This document shows positions 7,673 through 16,268 of a stretch of 52,933 nucleotides of DNA, one piece after another (the stretch's first letter is position 1; the number at the start of each line of letters is the position of its first letter). Source of the stretch: an uncultured bacterium (GTDB lineage: Bacteria > Verrucomicrobiota > Kiritimatiellia > RFP12 > UBA1067); NCBI GenBank assembly GCA_902779075.1, contig CACZAK010000089.1, forward strand, positions 1 through 52,933, given 5' to 3'. The translations under genes and the position numbers were made by a program. The notes beneath the pieces were generated by a model, which had not been told where the DNA came from, searched no databases, and saw only the letters and a program-made list of their open reading frames with translations.

Positions 7673-8761
7673 ATGAAACCAGTTAAAATCGCGATGATGG
7701 GCATGACGCACGGTCATACCCGCAAGTACTACCAGACGCTCATCGAGAACAAGAAGCTCGACTGGGTGGCGTCCTGCGCGCAGGACGAAGAGGCCAAGAA
7801 GGTCTACGAGCTCTACAAGACGGGCGTGCCCTGCTACCTCGACCCCGAGGAGATGTACAAGAAGCACCCCGACATCGAGGCCGTCGTGATCGCGTCCGCG
7901 AACGACCGCCACTTTGAGCAGATGAAGTGGTGCGCCGAGAAGGGCATCCACATCCTCTCGATGAAGATCCCGTCGTTCGACATGAAGGAGTACGACGAGA
8001 TGATCGCCCTCTGCGACAAGGCGGGAATCGTCTGCCAGATCGAGCTCGAGATGCACTACAACTCGGTCGTGCGCCGTCTCGAGAAGCTCGTGAAGGAGGG
8101 GGCCGTCGGCAAGATCAAGGCCGTGCAGATGACGAACATCACGCTCTCGCCGGTGTGGGCGTTCCCGTGGCAGGGCGACCCGAAGGCGAGCTTCGGGAGC
8201 GTCGTGCCGCTCAAGAAGGGCGATCCGCGCTTCCGCGGCGGCGCGCTCTGCGACCACCCGCACATCTTTGACCTCATCCGCCACTTGACCGGCTCTGACT
8301 TCGACTACATCTACGCCGAGGTCGCGCCGAACCTGCGCGACGGTCTGAAGGTCGAGGACATGCTCATGGCCGTGGGCAAGATGAAGGACGGCACGGCGTT
8401 CCTCTTCGACCCCTCGTGGAGCCGTCTCGAGGAGAAGCTGAAGGTGCCGGGACCGGGCTGGGAGCGTTTCCCCAAGCGCATGGAAGTGAACGTGACGATC
8501 ACGGGCGAGAAGGGCATGATCAGCTGCGACTGCTTCGGCCCGAACGTGTACCACAACGGCGCGCCGAACGACCGCTACACCGTGCAGTACACGTACTTCG
8601 ACGAGTGGGTGGGGCTCATCGACGAGTTCGTCGACTGCATCCGCAACCACAAGACGCCGCTCATCAACCTCAAGTGGCACAAGCAGACCATCCAGGCCAT
8701 GCTTGGCTGCTATGAATCCATCCAGTCCGGCAAGATTGCGTACGTGGGCAAGGCGAAGTAA
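7673..8761 (+). CDS. Gfo/Idh/MocA family oxidoreductase
   Basis: This NAD(P)-dependent sugar or inositol-type dehydrogenase has 362 residues. The Rossmann start IAMMGMTHGHTRKYY replaces the usual GxGxxG form, and the strand VVIASANDRHFEQ is typical. The normal catalytic EKP triad is replaced by MKIPS, so activity or substrate may differ from classical members. The histidine segment GGALCDHPHIFDLI matches the family's substrate-site G-x-x-x-D-x-x-x-H helix. The gene starts directly after a heptamer array with no visible Shine-Dalgarno site, and its stop overlaps the next ATG (TAATG). Substrate cannot be deduced. Confidence 0.85.
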   Translation: MKPVKIAMMGMTHGHTRKYYQTLIENKKLDWVASCAQDEEAKKVYELYKTGVPCYLDPEEMYKKHPDIEAVVIASANDRHFEQMKWCAEKGIHILSMKIPSFDMKEYDEMIALCDKAGIVCQIELEMHYNSVVRRLEKLVKEGAVGKIKAVQMTNITLSPVWAFPWQGDPKASFGSVVPLKKGDPRFRGGALCDHPHIFDLIRHLTGSDFDYIYAEVAPNLRDGLKVEDMLMAVGKMKDGTAFLFDPSWSRLEEKLKVPGPGWERFPKRMEVNVTITGEKGMISCDCFGPNVYHNGAPNDRYTVQYTYFDEWVGLIDEFVDCIRNHKTPLINLKWHKQTIQAMLGCYESIQSGKIAYVGKAK

Positions 8762-11700
8762 TGAAGATTTCCCTGTGTTCCGTTTTCGCGTCTTTCCTGT
8801 GCGTCGCCGCCGCTGCTGGCGGCGACGACGGGAGGGACTGGTCTAACATATATCTCGGTTCCTGTCCCAGCGTCAACGCTGACGGCTCGCGCTTCGTGTT
8901 CGAGTGGAACGACTCGATCTGGATTGCGCCCACGGCGGGCGGGACGGCTGAGCGCCTCACGCCCGAGGAGGCGCGCGAAAGCTGGCCGGCGTTTTCGCCG
9001 GACGGCACGCGCGTGGCCTATCTCTCCTCGCGCAACGGAGGGAACAAGATATTCGTGATGGATTTGGCAACGATGCGCGTGAGACAGGTGTCGCACCACA
9101 GCGAACCGACCTGCCTCTCCGGGTGGGCGCCGGACGGCAAGCGTCTCGTCGGCAGCGCGCTGCGCGACCACGCCGGTAGGCCGTCCACGGCCTGGCGCAT
9201 CGCCTTCTTCTCGCCGGACGGCGGCGAGACGTATCCTTTCGAACACGTCCGTTCGCGCGACGCGGCGCTTTCGCCCGACGGTCGGCTGCTCGCGTTTTCG
9301 CGTCGCGGCGACGACATCTACCGCAAGTATCGTTCTGGAAAGACGCCCTGGGATGCCGAGATTTGGCTGTACGACATGCAGACGAAGGAATTCCGTTGTG
9401 CGGCGACGAAGTCGGACAATGCCTTCTTCCCGCGGTGGCGTCCAGACGGCAAGGCGTTCTACTACCTCGGCCGCCGGCCGGGTTCGACCGTGGCGGGCGT
9501 GCGCGAGTACGTGCTGGCGAACGGCGCCGACCGCGAAGTGATCTCATTCGGCAACGATGCGGCGTTCCACCCATCGGTTTCGGGGGACGGCCATACGATG
9601 GTGGTGCGGGCCGGCTTCGACTTCTGGCGGTTCGACCCGACGCAAGACCATCCCCAGCCCATGCGCATCGCGCTTCGGCCGAGCGGTGTCCAGTCGTCCT
9701 CTAATTTCGGACGTCGCCGCTACTACTCATCCGCCTGGAACGCGGAAGGCGGCGGCGACATGACGTTCTGTTCGGACGGCATGGAGGCGGCGTTCACGTG
9801 CGGTGGCGGGCTCTATGCGATGGACACGGTCGTCAAGAAGCCGCGTCTCGTGGCGGATCGGCGTCTTGCGCGCGTGACGCATTGTGCGTTCGCGCCTGAC
9901 GGTTCCAGCCTCTACTACGTGGTGAACCGCGGCGACGGTTCGGATCTCTGCTGCGCGCGCCGCACGGACGGGAACATGCCGTGGTGGGAGAACTCGTCGT
10001 TCAAGACGGAGACGCTCGTTTCGGATGACGCGGTCCGCATGGGCGTATACGTTTCGCCGAATGGCACGCGCCTCGCCTGTCCGCTCCAGAACGGCTGCCT
10101 TGAAGTGCTGACGCTGAAGGACAGGAAGCGGGAAATACGAGCCGAGGCATACGCAGTCCGCTCTGTCGCCTGGAGCCCCGACGCGCGCTATCTGGCGGCG
10201 GAACTTTCGGACGCGAACGAGAACCGCGACGTGTGGATTGTCTCCGCAGAGGGCAACGAAAAGCCGTATAACGTGACGCGGAACTGGAAGTGGGACGGGA
10301 CGCCGGCGTGGAGTCCGGACGGCAAGCTGCTCGCGTGGTCGGGAAACCGTCCGGGAACTGGTAGCGGCGGCGACCAGATTTACTACGTCTACCTTGATCC
10401 CAAGGACGAGGCTGCGGAAAAGGCTGGAGATGTCAAGCGCTCCCGCCGCACCATCGGCCTGCCCAAGAAGAAAGACGACGGCGGGAAAAAGGAGCAAAAG
10501 AAAGAACCGCTGCGCGTGAACATTGTATTTGACGGGCTGTTCGACCGCATCCGGTGCACGGGCGTTTCGGGGACGGATCCGTTCTTCTCGCACGATTCGC
10601 GCACGCTTGCCTACGTCAGCGGGTCGTCCACGTACACGCTGCACGTCCCGGACCGCATGACGGGCGAGAAACTGTCGTCCAAGCGTGGGCGCAACCCCCA
10701 CTGGTATGCGAAGGAGAATCGCCTCGCTTGGGTCGTGGACAACAAACCCGCGCACAAGGACACTGTCTTCAACTTGGAAGTCCACCGCGAGGACGACATG
10801 TGCGATTACCGCGAACTCGTCTTCCGTACGGCATGGGCGATGCTCCGCGACCGGTTCTATGACCGGAACATGCACGGCGTCGACTGGAAGGGCGTGCGGG
10901 ACAAATACGTGGGGGCCGCGCGCCATGCCTCCAGCTATTCCGTCTTCTCGCGCGTCATCGAGCTCATGTTGGGCGAGCTGGACGCCTCCCATCTCGGGTT
11001 CTGGGCGTCCGACTCGGCGAACCGCGAATGGGTGCGTCCGCCGAAGCCGCACAACTGGGCCGTTTTCACGGGGCATCTCGGCGTGCGATTCGTCCCCGGC
11101 ACGTTCAAGGTGGCGGAAGTGATCCCCGGCTCGCCGGCCGAGGGGAAGTTGTCCGTCGGCGACGAGATCGTGTCCGTGAACGGCGCGCGCCTCGAGAAGG
11201 CCACGCGCCTCACGGACGTCCTGAACCTGCCCGAGAAGGACACGGTCCAGCTCGTCCTCAAGGGGCGCGAGGCGGATCCCGTCTACCTCAAGCTGGCGAC
11301 CTACGTGCAGATGCGCGAGCTGATCGCCGAAGAGGAGGTGAAGGCCATGCGCGCCCGCGTGGAGGCGGCGACGGGGGGACGCGTCGGCTACCTGGCCATC
11401 CGGAAGATGAAGCAGAAGGAATACAAGGTGTTCGAGGAAGAGGTCTATTCGCGCTGCTGGGGCAAGGACGCGCTCATCATCGACGTGCGCGGCAACACGG
11501 GCGGCTTCACGGCCGACTTGCTGCTGTCCATCATCTGCGGCAGCGACCACTCGCGCGCCGTCGGGCCGAACGGGCAGGTGGGCTATCTGTTCGGCTACTG
11601 GAACCGTCCCGTGTTCTCGAAACCCGTGGCGGTGCTGGTGAACGAGAACGTGTTCTCCAACGGCGAGATCTTCTCCCACGCGATCAAGACGCTGAAGCGC

Positions 11701-11976
11701 GGTCCGCTCGTAGGGCGGCGCACGGCAGGCGGCGTCATCGCCACGCGCGACGAGAACCTGCTCGACTACGGCACGTTCCGCGTGCCCGGCCGCGGCTGGT
11801 TCCTCATGGACGGAAGCGACATGGAGAAGAACGGCGCGAAGCCGGACATCGAGGTGGATCTTACGCCGGCTGACGAGGAGGCCGGGCGCGACCCGCAGCT
11901 CGACGCGGCGATCAAGGCGATGCAGGACGCCTTGGCAACTCCGCAGCCTGTTTTTAAGCCCAAGTACGCACGGTAA
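8761..11976 (+). CDS. tricorn-like S41 family protease, exported
   Basis: This 1071-residue protein has an N-terminal signal peptide (FASFLCVAAAAGG), two TolB/WD40-like propeller regions with repeated SPDG motifs (about 30-640), a C1-like helical region, a PDZ domain (GHLGVRFVPG... about 765-840) and an S41 protease domain (about 860-1060). The tricorn catalytic tetrad is present at nearly the published positions: S743-H744 in DASHLGFW, nucleophile S966 in VFSNGE, and E1022. A lysine-rich insertion sits near residues 560-580. It overlaps the preceding oxidoreductase by one base, so the two are probably co-transcribed. It probably degrades peptides in the periplasm or at the surface. Confidence 0.92.
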   Translation: MKISLCSVFASFLCVAAAAGGDDGRDWSNIYLGSCPSVNADGSRFVFEWNDSIWIAPTAGGTAERLTPEEARESWPAFSPDGTRVAYLSSRNGGNKIFVMDLATMRVRQVSHHSEPTCLSGWAPDGKRLVGSALRDHAGRPSTAWRIAFFSPDGGETYPFEHVRSRDAALSPDGRLLAFSRRGDDIYRKYRSGKTPWDAEIWLYDMQTKEFRCAATKSDNAFFPRWRPDGKAFYYLGRRPGSTVAGVREYVLANGADREVISFGNDAAFHPSVSGDGHTMVVRAGFDFWRFDPTQDHPQPMRIALRPSGVQSSSNFGRRRYYSSAWNAEGGGDMTFCSDGMEAAFTCGGGLYAMDTVVKKPRLVADRRLARVTHCAFAPDGSSLYYVVNRGDGSDLCCARRTDGNMPWWENSSFKTETLVSDDAVRMGVYVSPNGTRLACPLQNGCLEVLTLKDRKREIRAEAYAVRSVAWSPDARYLAAELSDANENRDVWIVSAEGNEKPYNVTRNWKWDGTPAWSPDGKLLAWSGNRPGTGSGGDQIYYVYLDPKDEAAEKAGDVKRSRRTIGLPKKKDDGGKKEQKKEPLRVNIVFDGLFDRIRCTGVSGTDPFFSHDSRTLAYVSGSSTYTLHVPDRMTGEKLSSKRGRNPHWYAKENRLAWVVDNKPAHKDTVFNLEVHREDDMCDYRELVFRTAWAMLRDRFYDRNMHGVDWKGVRDKYVGAARHASSYSVFSRVIELMLGELDASHLGFWASDSANREWVRPPKPHNWAVFTGHLGVRFVPGTFKVAEVIPGSPAEGKLSVGDEIVSVNGARLEKATRLTDVLNLPEKDTVQLVLKGREADPVYLKLATYVQMRELIAEEEVKAMRARVEAATGGRVGYLAIRKMKQKEYKVFEEEVYSRCWGKDALIIDVRGNTGGFTADLLLSIICGSDHSRAVGPNGQVGYLFGYWNRPVFSKPVAVLVNENVFSNGEIFSHAIKTLKRGPLVGRRTAGGVIATRDENLLDYGTFRVPGRGWFLMDGSDMEKNGAKPDIEVDLTPADEEAGRDPQLDAAIKAMQDALATPQPVFKPKYAR

Positions 11977-11995
11977 AGAACGAGAAGGAGACAAC

Positions 11996-12733
11996 ATGAA
12001 AATCGCAATAGTCGGCGCCGCAGGGCGCATGGGACGAATGCTCGTAAAGCTTTCGGGCGAGGGCAAGGACTTCGAGGTCGTCGCGGAAATTGACGTGGCG
12101 GAAGGCTTCGCGCGCGAGTGGCCGGAAGGCACGGAGGCCGTGATTGACTTTTCGTTCCACTCCGCCGTGCCGCCGAGCATTGCGAAGGCCGCAGAGCAGG
12201 GCATACCATACGTGATCGGGACGACCGGTCTGACGCCGGAAGAACAGGCCGTCGTGGATGCAGCCGCTACGAAAATCCCGGTGGTCCAGAGCGGTAACTA
12301 CTCGCTTGGCGTCAATCTGCTCCTGAACCTCGTCAAAACCGCGGCGAAGGTGCTTGGCTCAGAGTACGACGTGGAGGTGGTGGAGATGCACCATCGGCAC
12401 AAGAAGGACGCACCAAGCGGTACAGCCCTGATGCTGGCAAAGTCTGCCGCCGAGGGACTCGGAATCGCATTCGACGATGTTGCCGTATACGGGCGCAAGG
12501 GCATGGTCGGGGAACGTCCAAAGGGTGAGATCGCCGTACATGCCCTGCGGGGCGGCAGCGTGGTGGGCGACCACACCGTGATGTTCGCGGGCGACGTCGA
12601 GCGCGTGGAGATCACGCACAAGGCGCAGAGCCGCGAGGCGTTCGCTGCGGGCGCTTTGCGCGCCGCGCAGTGGGCGGAGAACCGCGCGCCGGGTCTCTAC
12701 ACCATGAGGGACGTACTTGGATTCAACAAGTAA
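11996..12733 (+). CDS. dapB: 4-hydroxy-tetrahydrodipicolinate reductase
   Basis: This 245-residue NAD(P)H-dependent enzyme reduces 4-hydroxy-tetrahydrodipicolinate in lysine and diaminopimelate synthesis. The N-terminal nucleotide site is IVGAAGRMGR, and the active-site loop EMHHRHKKDAPSGTAL carries the catalytic His-His and the Lys of the K(x)DAPSGTA signature. Length is close to the family norm (about 240-270). A strong GAAGGAG site precedes the ATG. It is 19 bp from the tricorn-like gene and in the same direction, but a functional link is not obvious. No other dap gene is in the window. Confidence 0.95.
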   Translation: MKIAIVGAAGRMGRMLVKLSGEGKDFEVVAEIDVAEGFAREWPEGTEAVIDFSFHSAVPPSIAKAAEQGIPYVIGTTGLTPEEQAVVDAAATKIPVVQSGNYSLGVNLLLNLVKTAAKVLGSEYDVEVVEMHHRHKKDAPSGTALMLAKSAAEGLGIAFDDVAVYGRKGMVGERPKGEIAVHALRGGSVVGDHTVMFAGDVERVEITHKAQSREAFAAGALRAAQWAENRAPGLYTMRDVLGFNK

Positions 12734-12757
12734 CATCGGCAACTTCATCTGCAATTT

Positions 12758-12766
12758 TGCTATACT
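12758..12766 (+). promoter_or_regulatory. extended -10 promoter of rfbF
   Basis: TGC-TATACT (box 12761-12766) lies 8 nt before ATG 12775, with no room for a ribosome binding site, so a leaderless mRNA is predicted. No good -35 box is seen, as expected for an extended -10 promoter. Confidence 0.7.
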
Positions 12767-12774
12767 ATTGACCG

Positions 12775-13602
12775 ATGAAAGCGACTAAAAAGAAGATTTC
12801 TGGAACGATGCCGCCCGTGATGATCCTCTGCGGCGGCAAGGGGACGCGTCTGCGCGACGTGACGGAGCTGTTGCCGAAGCCGATGGTGCCGATCGGCGAG
12901 CAGCCGATTCTCTGGCATATCATGAAGAGCTATGCGGCGTTCGGTTGCAAGCGTTTCATCCTCTGTCTCGGTTACAAGCGCGAGGCATTCGTGGATTATT
13001 TCATGAACTACCACCTCCGCACGAGCGACGCCACGATTACGCTTGGCCATTCACCGAAGATCAAGTTCCACGAGAAGGTGCCGGAAGGGGACTGGGAGGT
13101 CACGCTGGCTGGTACCGGCCTTGAGACCGGCACGGGGGGGCGCGTCTTTCAGGCGGCGAAGTACCTGAAGCCGACCGACCGCGAATTCTTCCTCACCTAC
13201 GGCGACGGCGTGGCGGACGTCGATATCGCCGAACTCCTGAAAACGCATCGTGCCGCTGGGCGCGAAATCACGGTCTCGGCCGTGCATCCGGCGGCACGTT
13301 TCGGCGAGATGGTGACGGAAGGCGATCGGATTGTCCGGTTCGAGGAAAAGCCGGCCGTCGCGCAGGGGTACATCAACGGCGGGTTCATGGTGGTGTCGCG
13401 CGGATTCCTGAAGAAATTCCTCACGGACGAACCGCAGATGTTCTTCGAGCGCGACCCGATGCAGAAGGCGGCAGAGGCGGGCGAGATGACGATCTACCGC
13501 CATGAAGGCTTCTGGCAGTGCATGGATACGAGCCGCGAGTACCAATTGCTGAATGAACTGTGGAAAAGCGGAAACGCCCCTTGGACGCGGTGCTGGCAAT
13601 AG
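12775..13602 (+). CDS. rfbF: glucose-1-phosphate cytidylyltransferase
   Basis: This 275-residue enzyme makes CDP-glucose from glucose-1-phosphate and CTP, the first step to CDP-3,6-dideoxyhexoses. The nucleotidyltransferase motif MILCGGKGTRL and the downstream KPMVPIGEQPILWHIM are intact, and the C-terminal HEGFWQCMDTSREYQLL is characteristic of RfbF. It is slightly longer than usual (about 257) because of a Lys-rich N-terminal leader (KATKKKISGTMP). It has its own leaderless-type promoter and is the first gene of the CDP-sugar locus; rfbG follows after a heptamer-rich spacer. Confidence 0.93.
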   Translation: MKATKKKISGTMPPVMILCGGKGTRLRDVTELLPKPMVPIGEQPILWHIMKSYAAFGCKRFILCLGYKREAFVDYFMNYHLRTSDATITLGHSPKIKFHEKVPEGDWEVTLAGTGLETGTGGRVFQAAKYLKPTDREFFLTYGDGVADVDIAELLKTHRAAGREITVSAVHPAARFGEMVTEGDRIVRFEEKPAVAQGYINGGFMVVSRGFLKKFLTDEPQMFFERDPMQKAAEAGEMTIYRHEGFWQCMDTSREYQLLNELWKSGNAPWTRCWQ

Positions 13603-13638
13603 ACAGAGCAATGTCACTGAGGATCACTTTTATGCACG

Positions 13639-13742
13639 ATTGTCCACAAATCTCAATTGCCACAATTGTTCACCAATCGCAAATATCAATTTGTATTTGT
13701 GACAATGGTGCCATTTGTGAACAATGAAGATTTGTGAACAAT
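13639..13742 (+). repeat. ATTGTTC/ACAAATC heptamer array with inverted halves
   Basis: The left part reads as degenerate heptamers (ATTGTCC, ACAAATC, TCA, ATTGCC, ACA, ATTGTTC, ACCAATC, GCAAATA). The right part contains their reverse complements (CATTTGT, GAACAAT, GATTTGT, GAACAAT). The spacer between rfbF and rfbG could therefore fold into a long imperfect hairpin. The same words occur at 31952-31996 and 48805-48851. Confidence 0.85.
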
Positions 13743-13765
13743 TCAATAAAGGATTAGGGGCGCCT

Positions 13766-14824
13766 ATGATTGAAAGCTACAGAGGCAAGAAGGTTTTGGT
13801 GACTGGGCATACGGGCTTCAAGGGCTCGTGGCTGTGCGAGTGGCTGCTCGCGCTCGGCGCGGAGGTGCATGGTTTCGCCCTTGAGCCGCCGACGCGGCCG
13901 AGCCTCTTCAACCAGCTGAAGCTCGCGAAGCGAATCGCATCCCATACGATCGGCGACGTGCACGATCTCGATTTGCTCGTGCGCACGATGCGCCGCGTGA
14001 AGCCTGATTTCGTTTTCCATCTCGCGGCGCAGCCGCTCGTGAGGCTCTCGTATGAGAAGCCGGCGGAGACCTTCGATACGAATGTGATGGGCACGGTTAA
14101 CGTGCTGGAGGCGGCGAGGCTGATTGGCCATCAAATCTCGGTGGTGTGCATCACCACCGATAAGGTCTATGAGAATAATGAGAAAGGCCGCCCGTTCCGG
14201 GAAACGGATCCCTTTGGTGGCCATGATCCCTACAGCGCGTCGAAGGGCGCGTGCGAGATCGTGATCTCTTCGTATCGCCGTTCCTTCTTCGGCACGCCGG
14301 ATTCGCCGGTGTGGGTGGCGAGCGCGCGGGCGGGCAACGTAATCGGCGGCGGCGACTGGGCGAAGGATCGCATTGTGCCGGATGCCATGCGTGCGCTTGC
14401 GAAGGGCGAGGCGATTCCCGTGCGCAACAAGGTCTCGACGCGTCCGTGGCAGCATGTGCTTGAGCCGCTTGGCGGGTATCTCACGCTTGGTGTGGCGCTT
14501 GCGAAGCGCGAGCGGTTCGACGAGGTGTGCGGCGGATTCAACTTCGGGCCGGATCCCAAGGCGAATCGCACCGTGAAGGAGCTTGTGGAAGAAATGCTCA
14601 AATGGCGCGAGGGCGCATGGGTGGATAAATCCGATCCAAATGCCGTCCATGAGGCGGGGCTCTTGAATCTCGACATCCGCAAGGCGCGGAAGGTGCTGGG
14701 CTGGAAGCCGAGGTGGGGTTTCGAGGAGACCGTGAAGAACACCGTCCAGTGGTACGCCGCCGTTGCCGACGGCCGCAATCCTATGTCGATTACAAGGGAA
14801 CAGATCGCGGTGTATGGTTTTTGA
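13766..14824 (+). CDS. rfbG: CDP-glucose 4,6-dehydratase
   Basis: This 352-residue short-chain dehydrogenase-type enzyme turns CDP-glucose into CDP-4-keto-6-deoxyglucose. Visible motifs are the NAD site VTGHTGFKGSWL, the catalytic-region TTDKVYEN and DPYSASKGACE (Y-x-x-x-K), and the family ending region GWKPRW. ATG 13766 is preferred because it starts the conserved ESYRGKKVLVTG segment and has a purine-rich site upstream; an in-frame ATG at 13724 would lie inside the repeat array. It follows rfbF and precedes rfbH, the standard order. Confidence 0.94.
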   Translation: MIESYRGKKVLVTGHTGFKGSWLCEWLLALGAEVHGFALEPPTRPSLFNQLKLAKRIASHTIGDVHDLDLLVRTMRRVKPDFVFHLAAQPLVRLSYEKPAETFDTNVMGTVNVLEAARLIGHQISVVCITTDKVYENNEKGRPFRETDPFGGHDPYSASKGACEIVISSYRRSFFGTPDSPVWVASARAGNVIGGGDWAKDRIVPDAMRALAKGEAIPVRNKVSTRPWQHVLEPLGGYLTLGVALAKRERFDEVCGGFNFGPDPKANRTVKELVEEMLKWREGAWVDKSDPNAVHEAGLLNLDIRKARKVLGWKPRWGFEETVKNTVQWYAAVADGRNPMSITREQIAVYGF

Positions 14825-14846
14825 CTGTCAAAAAAGGAACGTGCGA

Positions 14847-16095
14847 ATGTCAGCAGAAGAGTTGAAAAAGGAAATTCTTGAAAAAACGGCGGAGTACTTC
14901 CGCCTCGTGCATGGCGCGAAGGCCGCCGAGCCGTTCACGCCCGGCAAGTCGCGCGTGAACTACGCGGGGCGGGTCTTCGACGAGCGCGAGATGCAGAACC
15001 TCGTCGACGCCTCGCTCGAGTTCTGGCTCACCTACGGACACTGGTCGCGCGACTTCGAGAAGGGCCTCGCCGCCTACCTCGGCGTCCGCTTCGCCCTGCT
15101 CGTGAACTCCGGCTCGTCGGCAAACCTCCTTGCCTTCATGACGTTGACCTCTCCGCTCCTTGGCGAGCGCCAGGTGAAACGCGGCGACGAGGTGATCACC
15201 GTCGCGGCTGGCTTCCCCACCACCATCGCACCGATCGTGCAGTACGGTGCCGCGCCGGTGTTCGTCGATGTGGAGATCGGCACGGCGAACATCGACGCCT
15301 CGCAGTTGGAGTCTGCGTGGTCGCCGAAGACGAAGGCCGTGATGCTCGCGCACACGCTCGGCAACCCGTTCGACGTGAAGGCGGTCAAGGCGTTCTGCGA
15401 GAAGCACAATCTCTGGCTCATCGAGGACAACTGCGACGCGCTTGGTTCGAAGTACGATGGCAAGTTCACCGGCACGTGGGGCGACATCGGCACGTCGAGC
15501 TTCTATCCGCCGCACCACATGACGATGGGCGAGGGCGGGGCTGTCTATACGGACAATCCGCTTCTCAAGAAGATCGCGCTCTCCATCCGCGACTGGGGAC
15601 GCGACTGCTGGTGCGAATCGGGCGTGGACAACACCTGTGGCTGTCGCTTCACGAAGCAATTTGGCACGCTGCCTGTCGGTTACGATCACAAGTATGTTTA
15701 TTCGCACTTCGGCTACAACCTGAAGGCGACCGACCTTCAGGCGGCGGTCGGATGCGCCCAGCTTGAGAAGTTTCCCTCGTTCGTGGAGAAACGCAAGGCC
15801 AATTTCGCGCGGCTCTATGAAGGGCTGAAGGATTTGCCGCAGTTGCGTCTTTTCGAGAAGTACGAAGAGAGCGATCCGTCTTGGTTTGGATTCCTGATGA
15901 CGGTGAAGCCCGACGCCGGCTTTACGCGCAACGACCTTGCGAAACACCTTGAGTCGGCGAACATCCAGACGCGCAACCTCTTTGCGGGCAACATCATCCG
16001 CCATCCCTGCTTCGAGACGATGCGCGAGGGCATCGACTACCGCGTGGCCGGCTCGCATGATCAACGTACTTAGGAAATTTTGTTTAGCCGTGTAG
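14847..16095 (+). pseudogene. rfbH: CDP-4-keto-6-deoxyglucose 3-dehydrase, C-terminus broken
   Basis: The family is unmistakable: AAGFPTTIAPIVQYGA, FYPPHHMTMGEGG with His223 in place of the PLP lysine, and the cysteine-rich DCWCESGVDNTCGC expected to hold the [2Fe-2S] cluster. The start ATG 14847 has AAAAGGA upstream. The reading ends early at TAG 16071-16073 just after YRVAG. A helix typical of the true C-terminus (MINVLRKFCLAV) is found in another frame from 16057 to a stop at 16093-16095. The simplest reading is an internal deletion of very roughly 25-35 codons plus a frameshift. The product would lack part of the small domain and may be inactive. The enzyme would normally act after RfbG. 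Confidence 0.75.
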
Positions 16096-16133
16096 TCCGC
16101 CGCCCACGCTTCTCACGGGAGTGTTAATTATGA

Positions 16134-16226
16134 TTGCTTTCGCTGCTGGGAGATTAGGAGTCTTGGAGTTAAGGAGAATGTTTTGTAAATTCTCCAAGCC
16201 TCCAAAACTCCAAGCAGCGAAAGCAA
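16134..16226 (+). repeat. 93-bp inverted-repeat element, copy 1
   Basis: The termini TTGCTTTCGCTGCTGGGAG and CTCCAAGCAGCGAAAGCAA match as inverted repeats at 18 of 19 positions. Inside, GGAG words on the left face CTCC words on the right at roughly 8-bp intervals. It sits just after the broken rfbH. Other copies: 21338-21440, 32043-32131, 32509-32609, 32732-32831. Confidence 0.9.
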
Positions 16227-16268
16227 ATAGAAGAAAATCACAAGGAGTTATAGGCAAGAGGTAAATGC